A DNA stretch of 64,000 bases from Microbacterium dextranolyticum (GCF_016907295.1 NZ_JAFBBR010000001.1:1302001-1366000); one strand, 5' to 3'; positions 25,838 to 35,773 are shown, numbered from the stretch's first letter. Made by a program: numbers and translations. Notes: a model not told the origin generated them from the sequence alone.

Positions 25838-28800
25838 CTACAGCCTCGGCACGTCGTCGTGCGGGCCGGTGCGACGACGACTCTCGCTGAGCAGATTATG
25901 GGAAGCGTGGAGCTTGTGCGCGCGGGCCTCTCGGGCGAGCCGTGCGCGTTCTACGGCCTCGCGCTGGGCCGTGATCCGGGCAGCGGCGTCTTGTGCCGAC
26001 ATACCTCGCAAGGCGGCTGCTTCTTCCCGTGCAATCACGGCGACACGGTTGGCTTTGGTGGTTTCTCGGTCGGGGTGGGTGAACTCGTACCGCAGTGGGT
26101 CGCGCCGTACTTGTTCGGCTCCGAAGATGTCGGCGTGGAGCGCGCGACGTTCGCTCCGGTGTCGCTTGTCCATCTCTGCCCCGGCAGTGCGGGCGGCTTC
26201 GGCGCGCTGTTCGGCTTCGATCACGAGCTGGTCGCGCGCGGCGGCCTGTTCTGCCGCGCGCGAGGCCCAGCCGGTGAGCGCGTCGGCGTCTCGGGGCGTT
26301 GTGCCCCAACGGTCTGCAATGCGGGCACGGCTTTCTCTCGCGAGCGTGGTCGCGGCCTGATGGTCTTTGCGTGCGGCACGTCTCCCGAACCTTCCGACTG
26401 TGTTGACCTTTGCCTGTGCTGCTGCCTCGCGGTCGAGCGTGGCCAGGTGCTCTGTGCCTTCCTGTATGGCGACCACTGTGAGTGGTTCCTGCACCTCGGC
26501 GCGCACTCGTTCTGCTGCCTCTATCGCGGAATGGATCACTGCATCCTGGTCGTCTTTTTCTGCCTGCTGCTGCTCGTGCTGCGCGTCAAGACGTGCGCCA
26601 ACGCGCTCCCACCATGCAGCGCGCTTCTCGGCTTTCTCGGCATGCTGGACGAGTTGCGCGATCCGGGTGTTCACGAGTTTCACGGGGCCGTTGTCTACGA
26701 GGCCGTGCACGGCCTCGGCCGCGCGTTCTGTCGCGTCTGCGAGGCCGCGGTCGGCGCGGTCGCGTTCCATCGCGTCGATGAACTGTGCCCGCGCCTCAGC
26801 GCGGGTCTCCGCGATGACGTGTAGAGCATTCTCGCCCCGCCCTCTCGTCATGCCGACATAGACCGCCGCGCCGTTGATGCTGTCGGTGAGGATCGTGTGC
26901 GAGCTGGGTGCGGTGACGCCTTGCATACCGTACGCGGTCGCCGCATAGGACAGGTGCGCGTGCTCGCTGAGGTATTCGGCGGGAAGGTGCCGCGTGCGCT
27001 CGCGCTTGCGTTCGTCATGTGCGTCGCGCACCCAGACCGAGCCATCCGCCTCGACGTGTTGCACGATCCACTGCTGCCGGTTCGCCACACCCAGGCTGGT
27101 GTCGTTACGACGAGTCTGGATCAGATCACCCGCACCGATACTCAGCCCGTCACTGCCGGTCGTCGTCGTGCTGTCATCGACCAGGCCGCGAGCGATCCGT
27201 TCCGCCCGGATGCGCTCGTTCAGCCGTGCGGCTTCCTTGTTCGAGGCGACGGTGATCGTTTCGCCGTCGCGGGCGTGCTGCGCAATGTACTCGCGCAGCA
27301 CGTTGTCGTCCGCGTGCAGGCGGATGAGGCCGAGCTGGTCGAGTTGGTCGAATATTCGGTCGGGGTCGTGTCGGTCGCGCATCCGCGTGGTGAGGTTCGC
27401 GTATTCGGGGTCGGTGAAGCGGTGTACCTCGGTCATGTCGAAGGTGCGACCGCGAATCTGTGCGGCCATGTCGAGGACACCGCCGCGGCCGACTGCGGCG
27501 AGTTGCGCACGGTCGCCTATGAGTGCGACTGTTGCACCTGCTTCTGCCGCGACGGTGAACAGTGCGAGGGCTGTGTCTTGGTCGAGCATCCCGGCCTCAT
27601 CGACCACAATCCGATCCCCACGCCGCAACACGGCACCGGGCAGCGGGCCAGGGAACGTCACTCCCGTGGCTGGATCAACCTCTCCCGGCGTGAGGCGTGT
27701 CCATACGCCGTCATCGTTCCACCGGTAGCCGTGCGCATGCACGAGCGCGGCAACCGACGCGGCAGGCACACCAAGCTCCTGCCGCGCGACATCGGCGGCG
27801 CGCTTGGTCGGCGCAACGACGCGGACGCGCCTACCGTGATCGTTCGCGGCGGCGATTGCGGTGGCGAGCATCGTGGTCTTGCCCGCCCCGGCCGCTCCTT
27901 CCACGATCACCAACGGATCAGTAGAGGCGACCGCTGCCGCCGCGTTGAGCTGACCCGCGTCGAGACGCTGCCCGAGGCGTGCCGCGACCGGGAGCACATC
28001 GGGGTGCTGAGTCTCGTGCTGGGGTGTGCGTTCGGTGAGCAGGTCGCGTAGTTCGGTCTCCACCTGCACGACGCGCAGGGAGGTGTAGTGCGCCACATGC
28101 TCCGGCGTCGGTGTGCCGGAGGGGAGGATCGAGAAGCAATCCTGCAACGCGAGCACCGTGGACACCTCGATCAGCTCACGCAACTCTTCCGGCGTCGCAC
28201 GCACACCGTGCGCGGTGATGATGCGGGTGGCGCGCTCTTGCACGTCGTGCCGCGTCCACGCCGACGATCCGGCGGCGCAACGATCCAGGGCGCGCGATGC
28301 AATCTCCTGCACCGACAACTCATCAGAACGTGCCGGCGCAGGGATCGGGCGGCGTGTGAGGCTTCCTGGGTTGTAGCCGGCTTCCCGTAGCTCGGTCAAC
28401 CAAGCGGCTTCTTCCCGCAGCGTCGTGGGCTTCTTCGCGGGCCGCTCGAACGCCCACGCCTTCGCCGTCAACCGCGACGACACCACCGGCCCCATCGCCT
28501 CACCCGGATGCGCCGCCTCCCATTCCTTTTCGAGGCGCTTCAGGTTCTCCTGCACCTGCGCGCCACGCTTACTCATCAGCGCGTTGAACCGCTCCAGCTC
28601 CCTCACCTCGCCCGATACCGGGTCGAGGGTGAGACCGTGCGCATCGAGCACTTCTGCAAGATGCGGGTTCGCCGCGATCACGGCAGTGCCGAGAGCACGG
28701 ATCGCGCCCTGCTGTTTGAGCATCGCCCCAGTATCGAGAGCACGCCACTTACCTGCCGCCCAAACCCTGGTGCCGACCTGCATGTGAATGTGGCGGTGGG

Positions 28801-29299
28801 GGTCGCCTGCGCGGGAGGTGCGGTGCGTGATCCCGACGACCTGCATCTGCTCGACCGGCACCACCTTCTGCTCTCCGCGCGGGCCGACACGAGTCACCGA
28901 ACGCTGGCCGAGCCACCGCTGAATCTCCGACAACGCGCCCTGCTGAGCCGCATCCAACGCAGCCGAGACTTCCGGGTGCAGGGCAGCGGCGATGGAAAGC
29001 GACTTCGGAGCGTTGATGGCCATCTCCGCGAACCGGGGCGATCCGCGCCGCACATCGCCCGCGTTCCTGGGCGTGCCCATCCGCTCACCCGTATCCGGGT
29101 TGAACCAATCCACCCAACCCGCATACTCCCCAGGCTCAAGCGCCCGACAGCTCATCACGCCACCGGAGGAATCGAGCACGCTGTACGAGACGGCGGCGGC
29201 ATCCCCGAGGTAGTAGTCATCCGCGCGGGCACGGTCACGCTCGACATAGCGCATGGCGCCGGCTCCGGTGCCCCGGAACAGAACCACACCACCATGCAT
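25838..29299 (-). CDS. MobF-family conjugative relaxase with helicase domain (TraA/TrwC-like)
   Basis: 1153 residues. The relaxase domain has candidate catalytic tyrosines in RADDYYLGD (Tyr29/Tyr30) and the metal-binding three-His motif HRHIHMQV (His168, 170, 172). An RecD-like helicase follows with Walker A EGAAGAGKTTM (about 467-477), Walker B RIVVDEAGM, and a C-terminal VYVGMTRGR motif. The last 300 residues are coiled and charged. The enzyme would nick an origin of transfer and unwind DNA for mobilisation. It is complete. No coupling protein or secretion channel gene is nearby, so transfer would depend on a helper. Confidence 0.93.
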   Translation of the reverse strand: MHGGVVLFRGTGAGAMRYVERDRARADDYYLGDAAAVSYSVLDSSGGVMSCRALEPGEYAGWVDWFNPDTGERMGTPRNAGDVRRGSPRFAEMAINAPKSLSIAAALHPEVSAALDAAQQGALSEIQRWLGQRSVTRVGPRGEQKVVPVEQMQVVGITHRTSRAGDPHRHIHMQVGTRVWAAGKWRALDTGAMLKQQGAIRALGTAVIAANPHLAEVLDAHGLTLDPVSGEVRELERFNALMSKRGAQVQENLKRLEKEWEAAHPGEAMGPVVSSRLTAKAWAFERPAKKPTTLREEAAWLTELREAGYNPGSLTRRPIPAPARSDELSVQEIASRALDRCAAGSSAWTRHDVQERATRIITAHGVRATPEELRELIEVSTVLALQDCFSILPSGTPTPEHVAHYTSLRVVQVETELRDLLTERTPQHETQHPDVLPVAARLGQRLDAGQLNAAAAVASTDPLVIVEGAAGAGKTTMLATAIAAANDHGRRVRVVAPTKRAADVARQELGVPAASVAALVHAHGYRWNDDGVWTRLTPGEVDPATGVTFPGPLPGAVLRRGDRIVVDEAGMLDQDTALALFTVAAEAGATVALIGDRAQLAAVGRGGVLDMAAQIRGRTFDMTEVHRFTDPEYANLTTRMRDRHDPDRIFDQLDQLGLIRLHADDNVLREYIAQHARDGETITVASNKEAARLNERIRAERIARGLVDDSTTTTGSDGLSIGAGDLIQTRRNDTSLGVANRQQWIVQHVEADGSVWVRDAHDERKRERTRHLPAEYLSEHAHLSYAATAYGMQGVTAPSSHTILTDSINGAAVYVGMTRGRGENALHVIAETRAEARAQFIDAMERDRADRGLADATERAAEAVHGLVDNGPVKLVNTRIAQLVQHAEKAEKRAAWWERVGARLDAQHEQQQAEKDDQDAVIHSAIEAAERVRAEVQEPLTVVAIQEGTEHLATLDREAAAQAKVNTVGRFGRRAARKDHQAATTLARESRARIADRWGTTPRDADALTGWASRAAEQAAARDQLVIEAEQRAEAARTAGAEMDKRHRSERRALHADIFGAEQVRRDPLRYEFTHPDRETTKANRVAVIAREEAAALRGMSAQDAAARITAQREAVERARLAREARAHKLHASHNLLSESRRRTGPHDDVPRL

Positions 29300-29314
29300 C
29301 TCGATTCCTACCTA

Positions 29315-29335
29315 AGATGACTGCTGTCATCGTAG
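29315..29335. promoter_or_regulatory. Operator-like dyad upstream of the relaxase
   Basis: Contains the perfect dyad GATGAC-TGCT-GTCATC. A TATACT -10-like hexamer is just upstream on the minus strand and the relaxase ATG is 16 bases downstream. Closely resembles 24412-24432. Confidence 0.55.
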
Positions 29336-29465
29336 TATACGTTCATTCGAAGAAACAGGAGGTGATGGTATTTGCTCGCGCAGCGTCTGAGTAGAGGGGG
29401 CTCGGAGGCAGGAGCGATAGGAGGGCGAGCGGGTCTGGAGCGGGAGCGCGGGTTCGGCGGGTAGC

Positions 29466-30158
29466 TCACCCACGCCGCTGTGATTCGGCGATGCGTTCCT
29501 CGGATTTCCTCGGTGTACCGAGGTCAAACGTGCGGTCACATCGATCTGCGACCCGGTGGTCGTGGGTGACGATCAGCAGCGTCTTGCCGTAGTCCTTCTG
29601 TAGGGCCAGCATTTCCGTGATCGCGATGTCTGCCAGGGCATCGTCGAGAGCGCCGGTCGGTTCGTCTGCGAGGATCAGCTCTCCGGGCTTGAGTAGGCAT
29701 CGGGCGAGGGCGACGCGCTGCCGTTCGCCCCCGGAGAGCGTCATGACGTTGTTGTGGGCGACCTTGCTCAGTCCGAGTCGGGATAGGAGTTCCAGGATTC
29801 GCTTTTCTTTGACTGTGCGGCGTAGCTTCACGCTGTGCAGTCCGATCAGGATGTTGTCCAGCGCGGACGAGGAACTGATCAATGCGAAGGATTGGAAGAG
29901 GTAGTTGATTCGGTCGCGGCGCAGGGCGGTCGCGGCCCGGCTGTTGATCTTGGGCAAGGCCGAACCCTGCAGCCGCACCGTGCCGGTCGTCGGGCTGTCG
30001 AGCAGCCCGACGATGTTGAGGAGCGAAGATTTTCCCGACCCGGATTGGCCGACGATAGCGACGGACTCGCCGGGATCGACGCGGAGGTCGATGCTGTCGA
30101 GGATCGTGCGGGAACCGTAGGCCTTGGTGAGGTTCTCGATGGTGAGCAGTGCGGTCAC
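29466..30158 (-). CDS. ABC transporter ATP-binding protein (bacteriocin-export type)
   Basis: 230 residues, MacB/LolD-like ATPase with Walker A GQSGSGKSS (about 37-45), Q-loop NYLFQSFALI, signature LSGGERQRVALARCLL and Walker B LILADEPTGALDD. The sequence style (LDSPTTGTVRLQG, ALDNILIGL) is like ATPases of lactococcin-972-group bacteriocin export and immunity systems. It is the last gene of the cargo operon, eight bases after the DUF1430-like membrane protein, its expected partner. Confidence 0.9.
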   Translation of the reverse strand: MTALLTIENLTKAYGSRTILDSIDLRVDPGESVAIVGQSGSGKSSLLNIVGLLDSPTTGTVRLQGSALPKINSRAATALRRDRINYLFQSFALISSSSALDNILIGLHSVKLRRTVKEKRILELLSRLGLSKVAHNNVMTLSGGERQRVALARCLLKPGELILADEPTGALDDALADIAITEMLALQKDYGKTLLIVTHDHRVADRCDRTFDLGTPRKSEERIAESQRRG

Positions 30159-30166
30159 GTTGGTTC

Positions 30167-32377
30167 CTATTCTTTGAGCGCCGTGCTGAGTTGCAGTCGT
30201 GCGGATCGGCGGGCGAGGAACGCGAGGAACATCGCTTGGAGCGCGAGCATGATGAGGTTGCCGATGATGGCACTGCGGGAGTGGGAGAGAGTGGCCACGA
30301 TGACGGCGAGCATGCCGGTTGCTCCAACCGTGATGATGGCGGGCGCGAAGAGCCGGGTCAGCGGGTACCCGAGCATCCGTTTGACCGCGAGTGATTCCTG
30401 GTAGATGGTGGAGAAGAGTCTTGTGAGGGCCAGCAGGACGATCAAGGAGAAGACGCCGAGGAAGGCGATTACTCCGCCGAACAGTTGTAGGACGGACTGG
30501 ACGGTCTTGGTGAGTCCGGCGACGAACTCACTGGCGGGCAGGAACTCGACGTTGTTGTCGTCGAGGCTGAACGTAGTGAGGAACGCACTGCTGGTGTAGT
30601 TCTGTGCGGCTGTCGCGCTGAGCTTGACGTAGCTGTTCTCTAGGCCGACAGCGTTCAGGCTCTCGCTCTCGGACGGGATCATGTTCTCTGGGGTTGAGAG
30701 GAGGATGACGGGATCAGTCACGGCCTGTGGCCGTGTCGGGTCCGCGCTCCAGGTGAACAGCGACGTTGTCGGGGAGTACTCATCGAATCCCACCGACTGC
30801 TTGTCGAAGTAAGCGGTGCGAATGGCCGGGTCGTATGCGATCTGACTGTCCTCGGCAAGCCACGCTTGCATCGCCGATTTCGTCGTTGCTGCCCACGTGT
30901 CGGGGATTAGGAAGATGCGTTCTCCCTGCCGGGCACGGGCTAGGAGGTCGTCGCTGACCTCGAATCCCTGGGAGGCGAGGTAGCTCGGCGAAGCAGCGAA
31001 GTACCAGAACGGCTGCTCCGGAACGGACTCATATGCTCCTCCAGACCATTGGTCGAGAATTTCCTGACCGTAATACTCGGTGTGGATCAGGGAGACGCCG
31101 GGCTTATCTGCGATCGAGGCGTACCAGTCGTAGAAGTCGTGGGCATGCTGGGTGGACTGTCCGGTGAAGCTGGCTTGATCATCGCCGATGTTCTCGTGGT
31201 AAAGAATCTCCTGGTCCGCGACGCTCGCCCATGACCGGCCGACCTCAGCGAGCGTGCCGGCTTCACGGATCGGGCCGTCGAGGAAGATGAAGGTGGTGGA
31301 GAAGCCGGCCACCGCGAGCACGTAGATGCCGGAGGCAGCCCAGAGGAGCAGCTTCTTGGAGAAGCGGCCGAGGATAGCGTCCACCGGTTTCACGGATACG
31401 AGGACCGTTCCGGCGATCGCCGCGCATGCCAAAGCCAGTGCTGCGCCTCCCGCGGCGGCTCCTCCCGCGGCAGCCAGGAGGTCCGTCGTGATCGCATAGC
31501 CCGGCATCAGCGCCAGAGTGATGGCGACCGAGAGCACCACGGCGACCGCCGCTGTCACGATGACGGGGCTGAACAGTGCGCCCGTGAACCGCCAGGTCGA
31601 TTTTCCGACCAGGACGTGGACTCCGAGGACGCGGATGGAGCGCAGCGCTTCAAAGAGGAGGAGCAGGAGGAGGAGGACCGCTGCGGCGATCAGGAATCCC
31701 AGAAGCAGGACTCCGATTAGCCCGTCGTCCGTGCTCTCGCCGCCCAGCTCGGTGCGCAGTTCATCGGATGAGAGACCGGTTGTGGTTTCGAGGGCGCTCA
31801 ATAGCTCGGTGACCTGGGCGGGGTCAGCCCCGACGAGACGATACGTGCCGTTGATTGTTCCCGATGTCTCGATCAGGCGTGTCAGTTGCACGACGGTGAT
31901 CCGTGGAGCGAACGTGATCTCTGGGGTGTCGGCGATCACATCCGCAGCGTTGGCGTCCAGGCCGATCGACTTCGCGGGGTCAGCGGCGAGAAGCCGCGAG
32001 ATGCCAGTGGTGTCGAAGAGGCTTGTGCCCAGGAAACTCAGCCCGAGCACAGGAGGTGGCGACTGGGGGTTGGCCGCTACACCGATTCGCAGGCTGGTCA
32101 GTGCATCGTCCACGCCGCCCAGCTCGTGATCGACGCGAACGACCGCATGACCGTCAGCGGCGGCGAACTCACTGAGAACCGCGAGAACGCCTGCCGCGCG
32201 ATCCTCCGAAACACCTCGCACATAGACCTGCGTCGCCCCGGCCGGGTACTGATCCACTTCCTCCCGTAGCGCGTTTCCTTGGTTCACCACGAGGAGCACC
32301 GCAGCGAGGGCTCCAATGAGCACGACAAGTAGCGCGCTGAGCGACTTCGACCAAATGGACATGAGGGATCCCATCAC
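30167..32377 (-). CDS. Bacteriocin-associated integral membrane protein (DUF1430/FtsX-like)
   Basis: 736 residues. One N-terminal helix, a long extracytoplasmic region, three or four central helices (about 215-370), a second extracytoplasmic region and a C-terminal four-helix FtsX-like bundle (QLFGGVIAFLGVFSLIVLL; RMLGYPLTRLFAPAI). The layout and the VKRMLGYPL motif fit the bacteriocin-associated membrane proteins that partner lactococcin-972-type ABC ATPases. It overlaps the preceding permease gene by four bases. No bacteriocin precursor is seen near it. A mechanotransmission or efflux role is inferred. Confidence 0.8.
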   Translation of the reverse strand: MMGSLMSIWSKSLSALLVVLIGALAAVLLVVNQGNALREEVDQYPAGATQVYVRGVSEDRAAGVLAVLSEFAAADGHAVVRVDHELGGVDDALTSLRIGVAANPQSPPPVLGLSFLGTSLFDTTGISRLLAADPAKSIGLDANAADVIADTPEITFAPRITVVQLTRLIETSGTINGTYRLVGADPAQVTELLSALETTTGLSSDELRTELGGESTDDGLIGVLLLGFLIAAAVLLLLLLLFEALRSIRVLGVHVLVGKSTWRFTGALFSPVIVTAAVAVVLSVAITLALMPGYAITTDLLAAAGGAAAGGAALALACAAIAGTVLVSVKPVDAILGRFSKKLLLWAASGIYVLAVAGFSTTFIFLDGPIREAGTLAEVGRSWASVADQEILYHENIGDDQASFTGQSTQHAHDFYDWYASIADKPGVSLIHTEYYGQEILDQWSGGAYESVPEQPFWYFAASPSYLASQGFEVSDDLLARARQGERIFLIPDTWAATTKSAMQAWLAEDSQIAYDPAIRTAYFDKQSVGFDEYSPTTSLFTWSADPTRPQAVTDPVILLSTPENMIPSESESLNAVGLENSYVKLSATAAQNYTSSAFLTTFSLDDNNVEFLPASEFVAGLTKTVQSVLQLFGGVIAFLGVFSLIVLLALTRLFSTIYQESLAVKRMLGYPLTRLFAPAIITVGATGMLAVIVATLSHSRSAIIGNLIMLALQAMFLAFLARRSARLQLSTALKE

Positions 32378-34521
32378 TCGAACCTGGTCGCGGTGACCGA
32401 CGTGCTAGTGCGGGCGGTGCGGAACGTGGCAAGGATCGCGAGAGCCGCGAGGGCGACACTGAGCGCGAGGACGAGATAGTAATCAGGACCGGGCCAGTCG
32501 AGGTGTCGGCGCCCCTCAGTGAGACCTGAGACGATGACCCACGCGGCGTACCAGCCGAGCCCTGCGGCGGCGAGGAGTACACCGGCGAGCGGGAGTGCGG
32601 CCTCGGCGGTGAGGATGCCGCGCAGTGTCCGCACGGGCATCCCTGTCAGGCGAAGTAGCCCGAGGACACGGCGACGGTCGAGGATCCCTGCGATGGTGGA
32701 GACGGCAAGCGAGAGCGCGGAGATAAGGGTGGCGACGAGGATGCCAAGGTTTGCAAGCACCGCGTACTCGCCTGCCCAGGTAAGCGCGGCTGATCCGACG
32801 ATCCATTCGGCGCGCGTCGACGACGCATAGCTGGTGCGGATACCGATGGATGGCAATGCGGTTCGAACCCGCTCGGTCGCGTCAGCATCGCTTGTGCGCA
32901 CGAGTAGCTGTGTAGCGATGAGGTCGGTGGGCATGGCGGTCGGGGTCGGTGCGAACGGCACGGTAGCGAATTCGGGGCTGATGCGGGCCCCGTCGGTGGG
33001 CACGGGGTGGCCGAGCGCGGCAGCATCCGCTGCTGAGAGGAACAGTCCGCTTGGTTCAGATTCGCTCCACCCGAGTGCAACAACTGCTTGGACTCCCTTG
33101 ACGTGGCGGAGACGATCGATCTGCGCGAGCAATGCCGGATCGTCCATTGGACCGGTAATGCTGAGCGGGATGAAGAGGGTCGAGGCTGGGAGATACTCGG
33201 GGCCTTCTGCGACGTCGGGATTGCTCACGGTGGTTGCGGCGCCTGCGAAGGTGGAGGCGAGGAAGACAGCGATTACGATGCCGCTCACAGAGCGGAAGGT
33301 TTGCCGGGGATGCTCACGGATACGCCCCACGGCGATCACTCCGACCGCCCGCTGCACCACGGGAGCGGCCAGGCGTGCCGCCCACAGGGTCAGCAGTGGG
33401 CCGGCGATGAGGAGCCCCAGCACCGTCAGGACGAAGCCGCCGAGCACGAGTGGGCCCGCGAGCGAGGCGGGCGCGACCTGAGCGATCACACTCGTGAGCG
33501 CAGCGAGTCCCACTCCGAGCGGGAGAAGCCCCCACCCGCGTGGCGGATACTCGCGCCGTTCGCGTGAGGCACCAAGCGGACCGACGTCCGTGAGCGCTGC
33601 TCGGATTACCGCAACGCCGATCGCGAGTACGACGATGCCGAGGGCGATCACGAGGGTCGCGACTGGACCTGCGCGTAGGTCGTCGGGGAAGAACTGCGCC
33701 CCGGCGACCTGAACCCGCGCAGCCAGCGGGGCCAGCAGCCACGCGGCCAGGATGCCGACCGCCGCACCAAGTGCGCTGGTGATTGCGGTTTCGCCCCCCG
33801 AGAGTACCGCGAGCTTGCGGGGGGTTGCGCCGATGAGGCGGAGGGTTGCGAGCCGTTCGGCGCGTTTGGCGGAGCCGAGTGCGGTGACCACGGCGAGAAG
33901 CACGAGGACGGGCACGAGCACGGCGATGGCCCCGATGATCGCAACGATCTGGTAGTTGTCCGTGGCGTACGCGGTGCCGCGGAGCTGAGTGACGACGTTC
34001 GCTAGGTTATGCAGTTCGGCGGGTTCGGCTCCGACGACGGCGACCAAGGAATCCGGCCCGGCGAGCGCGGTGTCACCGATGGTGCCGACGATCGTGCCGT
34101 ACCGGTCGCCGAGCAAATCATCTGGGGTGCTGTCGATCAGGGTTCGCAACGCCGGAGAAACGAACGATTCCCCAGGCGCGGGAACGGTCTCCACTCCGGG
34201 CACTTGCACCGTGGTTTCCGGGTTCGCAGTGATGCGCAGCACCGTGATCGGCTGTCCGCGATAGTAGTCAACGTCGCGGGCGACAGCGGCCTCACCATCG
34301 GCCAGACCCGCCTCGGCGTCGTAGTGCGTGACCGCACCGGTCTGTCGATCCGGGTCGGTCCAGGTCGAACGTTCGCTGCGCTCGGCCAGCGCGGTATAGC
34401 CAGCCCACAGCAGCAGGGTCAGCAGCACCCCAATCGCTACACCAGCGGCGATGCCCGCCAGCCGGAGACGGTCGCCGCGATTTTGTGCGAGCAGCAGCCG
34501 CGACAGGGCGAGAACGCTCAT
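32374..34521 (-). CDS. FtsX-like ABC transporter permease
   Basis: 715 residues with two FtsX-type four-helix units. The first unit ends in AKRAERLATLRLIGATPRKL and the second in RRVLGLLRLTGMPVRTLRGI, both typical coupling-helix motifs. Extracytoplasmic loops lie between helices 1 and 2 and in the middle. It overlaps the adjacent ATPase gene (ATGA), its likely partner, as in MacB-type or peptide-antibiotic resistance systems. Substrate unknown. Confidence 0.9.
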   Translation of the reverse strand: MSVLALSRLLLAQNRGDRLRLAGIAAGVAIGVLLTLLLWAGYTALAERSERSTWTDPDRQTGAVTHYDAEAGLADGEAAVARDVDYYRGQPITVLRITANPETTVQVPGVETVPAPGESFVSPALRTLIDSTPDDLLGDRYGTIVGTIGDTALAGPDSLVAVVGAEPAELHNLANVVTQLRGTAYATDNYQIVAIIGAIAVLVPVLVLLAVVTALGSAKRAERLATLRLIGATPRKLAVLSGGETAITSALGAAVGILAAWLLAPLAARVQVAGAQFFPDDLRAGPVATLVIALGIVVLAIGVAVIRAALTDVGPLGASRERREYPPRGWGLLPLGVGLAALTSVIAQVAPASLAGPLVLGGFVLTVLGLLIAGPLLTLWAARLAAPVVQRAVGVIAVGRIREHPRQTFRSVSGIVIAVFLASTFAGAATTVSNPDVAEGPEYLPASTLFIPLSITGPMDDPALLAQIDRLRHVKGVQAVVALGWSESEPSGLFLSAADAAALGHPVPTDGARISPEFATVPFAPTPTAMPTDLIATQLLVRTSDADATERVRTALPSIGIRTSYASSTRAEWIVGSAALTWAGEYAVLANLGILVATLISALSLAVSTIAGILDRRRVLGLLRLTGMPVRTLRGILTAEAALPLAGVLLAAAGLGWYAAWVIVSGLTEGRRHLDWPGPDYYLVLALSVALAALAILATFRTARTSTSVTATRFE

Positions 34522-35237
34522 ACCGTTGCGCCCGACAGTCGCCCGTCGCGCACGACGACCTCCCGATCCGCGTAGGCGGCGGTTCGGGGATCGTGGGTGA
34601 TGATGACCACCGTCGTCCGACGCTGACGTGCCCGCTCAGTCAGGGAGAGCAGTACCTTCTCCGCCGCTAACGAGTCCAGCGATCCCGTCGGCTCGTCGGC
34701 GAACAGCACGCGAGGCTCGGTGACCAGCGCCCGCGCTACCGCAACCCGTTGCGCCTGTCCACCGGACAGCTGGGCCGGAAGTTTGCGGGCATGGTCGGCG
34801 AGCCCAAGCTCAGCCAGTGTCTCATCCGCACGAACGAGTGCGTTCCCGCGCCGCACGCCTGCAAGCAGCAGCGGAATGGTCACGTTGTCGCGAGCCGACA
34901 GGTCCGGGAGCAGCTGGCCGAACTGGAACACGAAGCCGAACTCGGTCAGCCGCAGCCGGGCCCTCGCGGCCTCACCGAGATCGTCGATGCGTCGGCCGTC
35001 CAGCTCTACTTGCCCCTGGTCCGGACGGATCACCCCGGCCAACACATGCAGCAGTGTTGATTTTCCGGACCCGGACGGCCCCATGACCGCCAGAATCTCC
35101 CCGGCAGCCACCTCCAGGTCGATGCCTCGTAGCGCGCGGGTCAGCCCGAACGAACGATGTAATCCCTGCGCTCGGAGCACAATCTCGCCGGTCTCCGGGC
35201 GATGTACCGGGGCGACCGTCGACGCCTCGGCTCTCAC
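34518..35237 (-). CDS. ABC transporter ATP-binding protein (MacB/LolD type)
   Basis: 239 residues with Walker A GPSGSGKST (about 53-61), Q-loop FVFQFGQLLPD, signature LSGGQAQRVAVARAL and Walker B VLFADEPTGSLD. Pairs with the FtsX-like permease that overlaps it. Its own start overlaps the PadR stop, so the regulator and transporter are translated together. Confidence 0.93.
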   Translation of the reverse strand: MRAEASTVAPVHRPETGEIVLRAQGLHRSFGLTRALRGIDLEVAAGEILAVMGPSGSGKSTLLHVLAGVIRPDQGQVELDGRRIDDLGEAARARLRLTEFGFVFQFGQLLPDLSARDNVTIPLLLAGVRRGNALVRADETLAELGLADHARKLPAQLSGGQAQRVAVARALVTEPRVLFADEPTGSLDSLAAEKVLLSLTERARQRRTTVVIITHDPRTAAYADREVVVRDGRLSGATV

Positions 35238-35767
35238 GCGATCACCTGCTCACGGAGTTCAGTCAGCCGTGCGGCAGTGAGGTCGATCCATCGCAGGTCC
35301 GCCTCGATATGGAACAACGCGTGATCGCACAGCAACACCGTTGCGAGGTCCGCGCCCCGCTTGCGCCGCGTCAGCTCCCGCATCCGCGCCAGATGCTCGG
35401 TGCGCTGCACATCCAGCAGCCGCTCCGCGTTGTCGCCGAGCAGCAGCGCGATCACCGTCTTGGCGAACAGGTTGCTCTGCAACATGCCTGAAGGTGCCTC
35501 TGGCGCGAACAACCATTGCGCTACCCGATCACGCCCCGTTGGAGTGATCGCGTAGCGCTTCCGGTCCGGCCCCGCCCCCGACTCGTCTCCGAGCAAGTCA
35601 ATCAGGCCATGCTTCAGCAGTCGCGCGAGCGTCGCATAGACCTGCCCGAATGCCAGCGGCTTCTCCCGTCCGAACCAACGGTCATACCCCTGCTTGAGGT
35701 CGTACCCATGGCTGGGTTGAGTACCGAGCAACCCTAGGAGCACTTGCGAGCTATCCACTTGACTCAT
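35234..35767 (-). CDS. PadR-family transcriptional regulator
   Basis: 177 residues. The N-terminal PadR winged helix includes LLGLLGTQPSHGYDLKQGYD and GQVYATLARLLKHGLI, with the wing RKRYAITPTGRDRV. The C-terminal half is a helical dimerisation domain. PadR proteins repress adjacent efflux genes and release DNA on binding a drug or phenolic ligand. It heads a five-gene overlapping operon of two ABC systems, and a GTATAC palindrome lies just before its start. Confidence 0.94.
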   Translation of the reverse strand: MSQVDSSQVLLGLLGTQPSHGYDLKQGYDRWFGREKPLAFGQVYATLARLLKHGLIDLLGDESGAGPDRKRYAITPTGRDRVAQWLFAPEAPSGMLQSNLFAKTVIALLLGDNAERLLDVQRTEHLARMRELTRRKRGADLATVLLCDHALFHIEADLRWIDLTAARLTELREQVIA

Positions 35768-35773
35768 GCGCTA

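Noticed and set aside
25859..26824. A 321-codon plus-strand frame inside the relaxase gene
   Set aside because: Overlaps the motif-complete relaxase in antisense; cysteine-rich composition is an artefact of the opposite frame.
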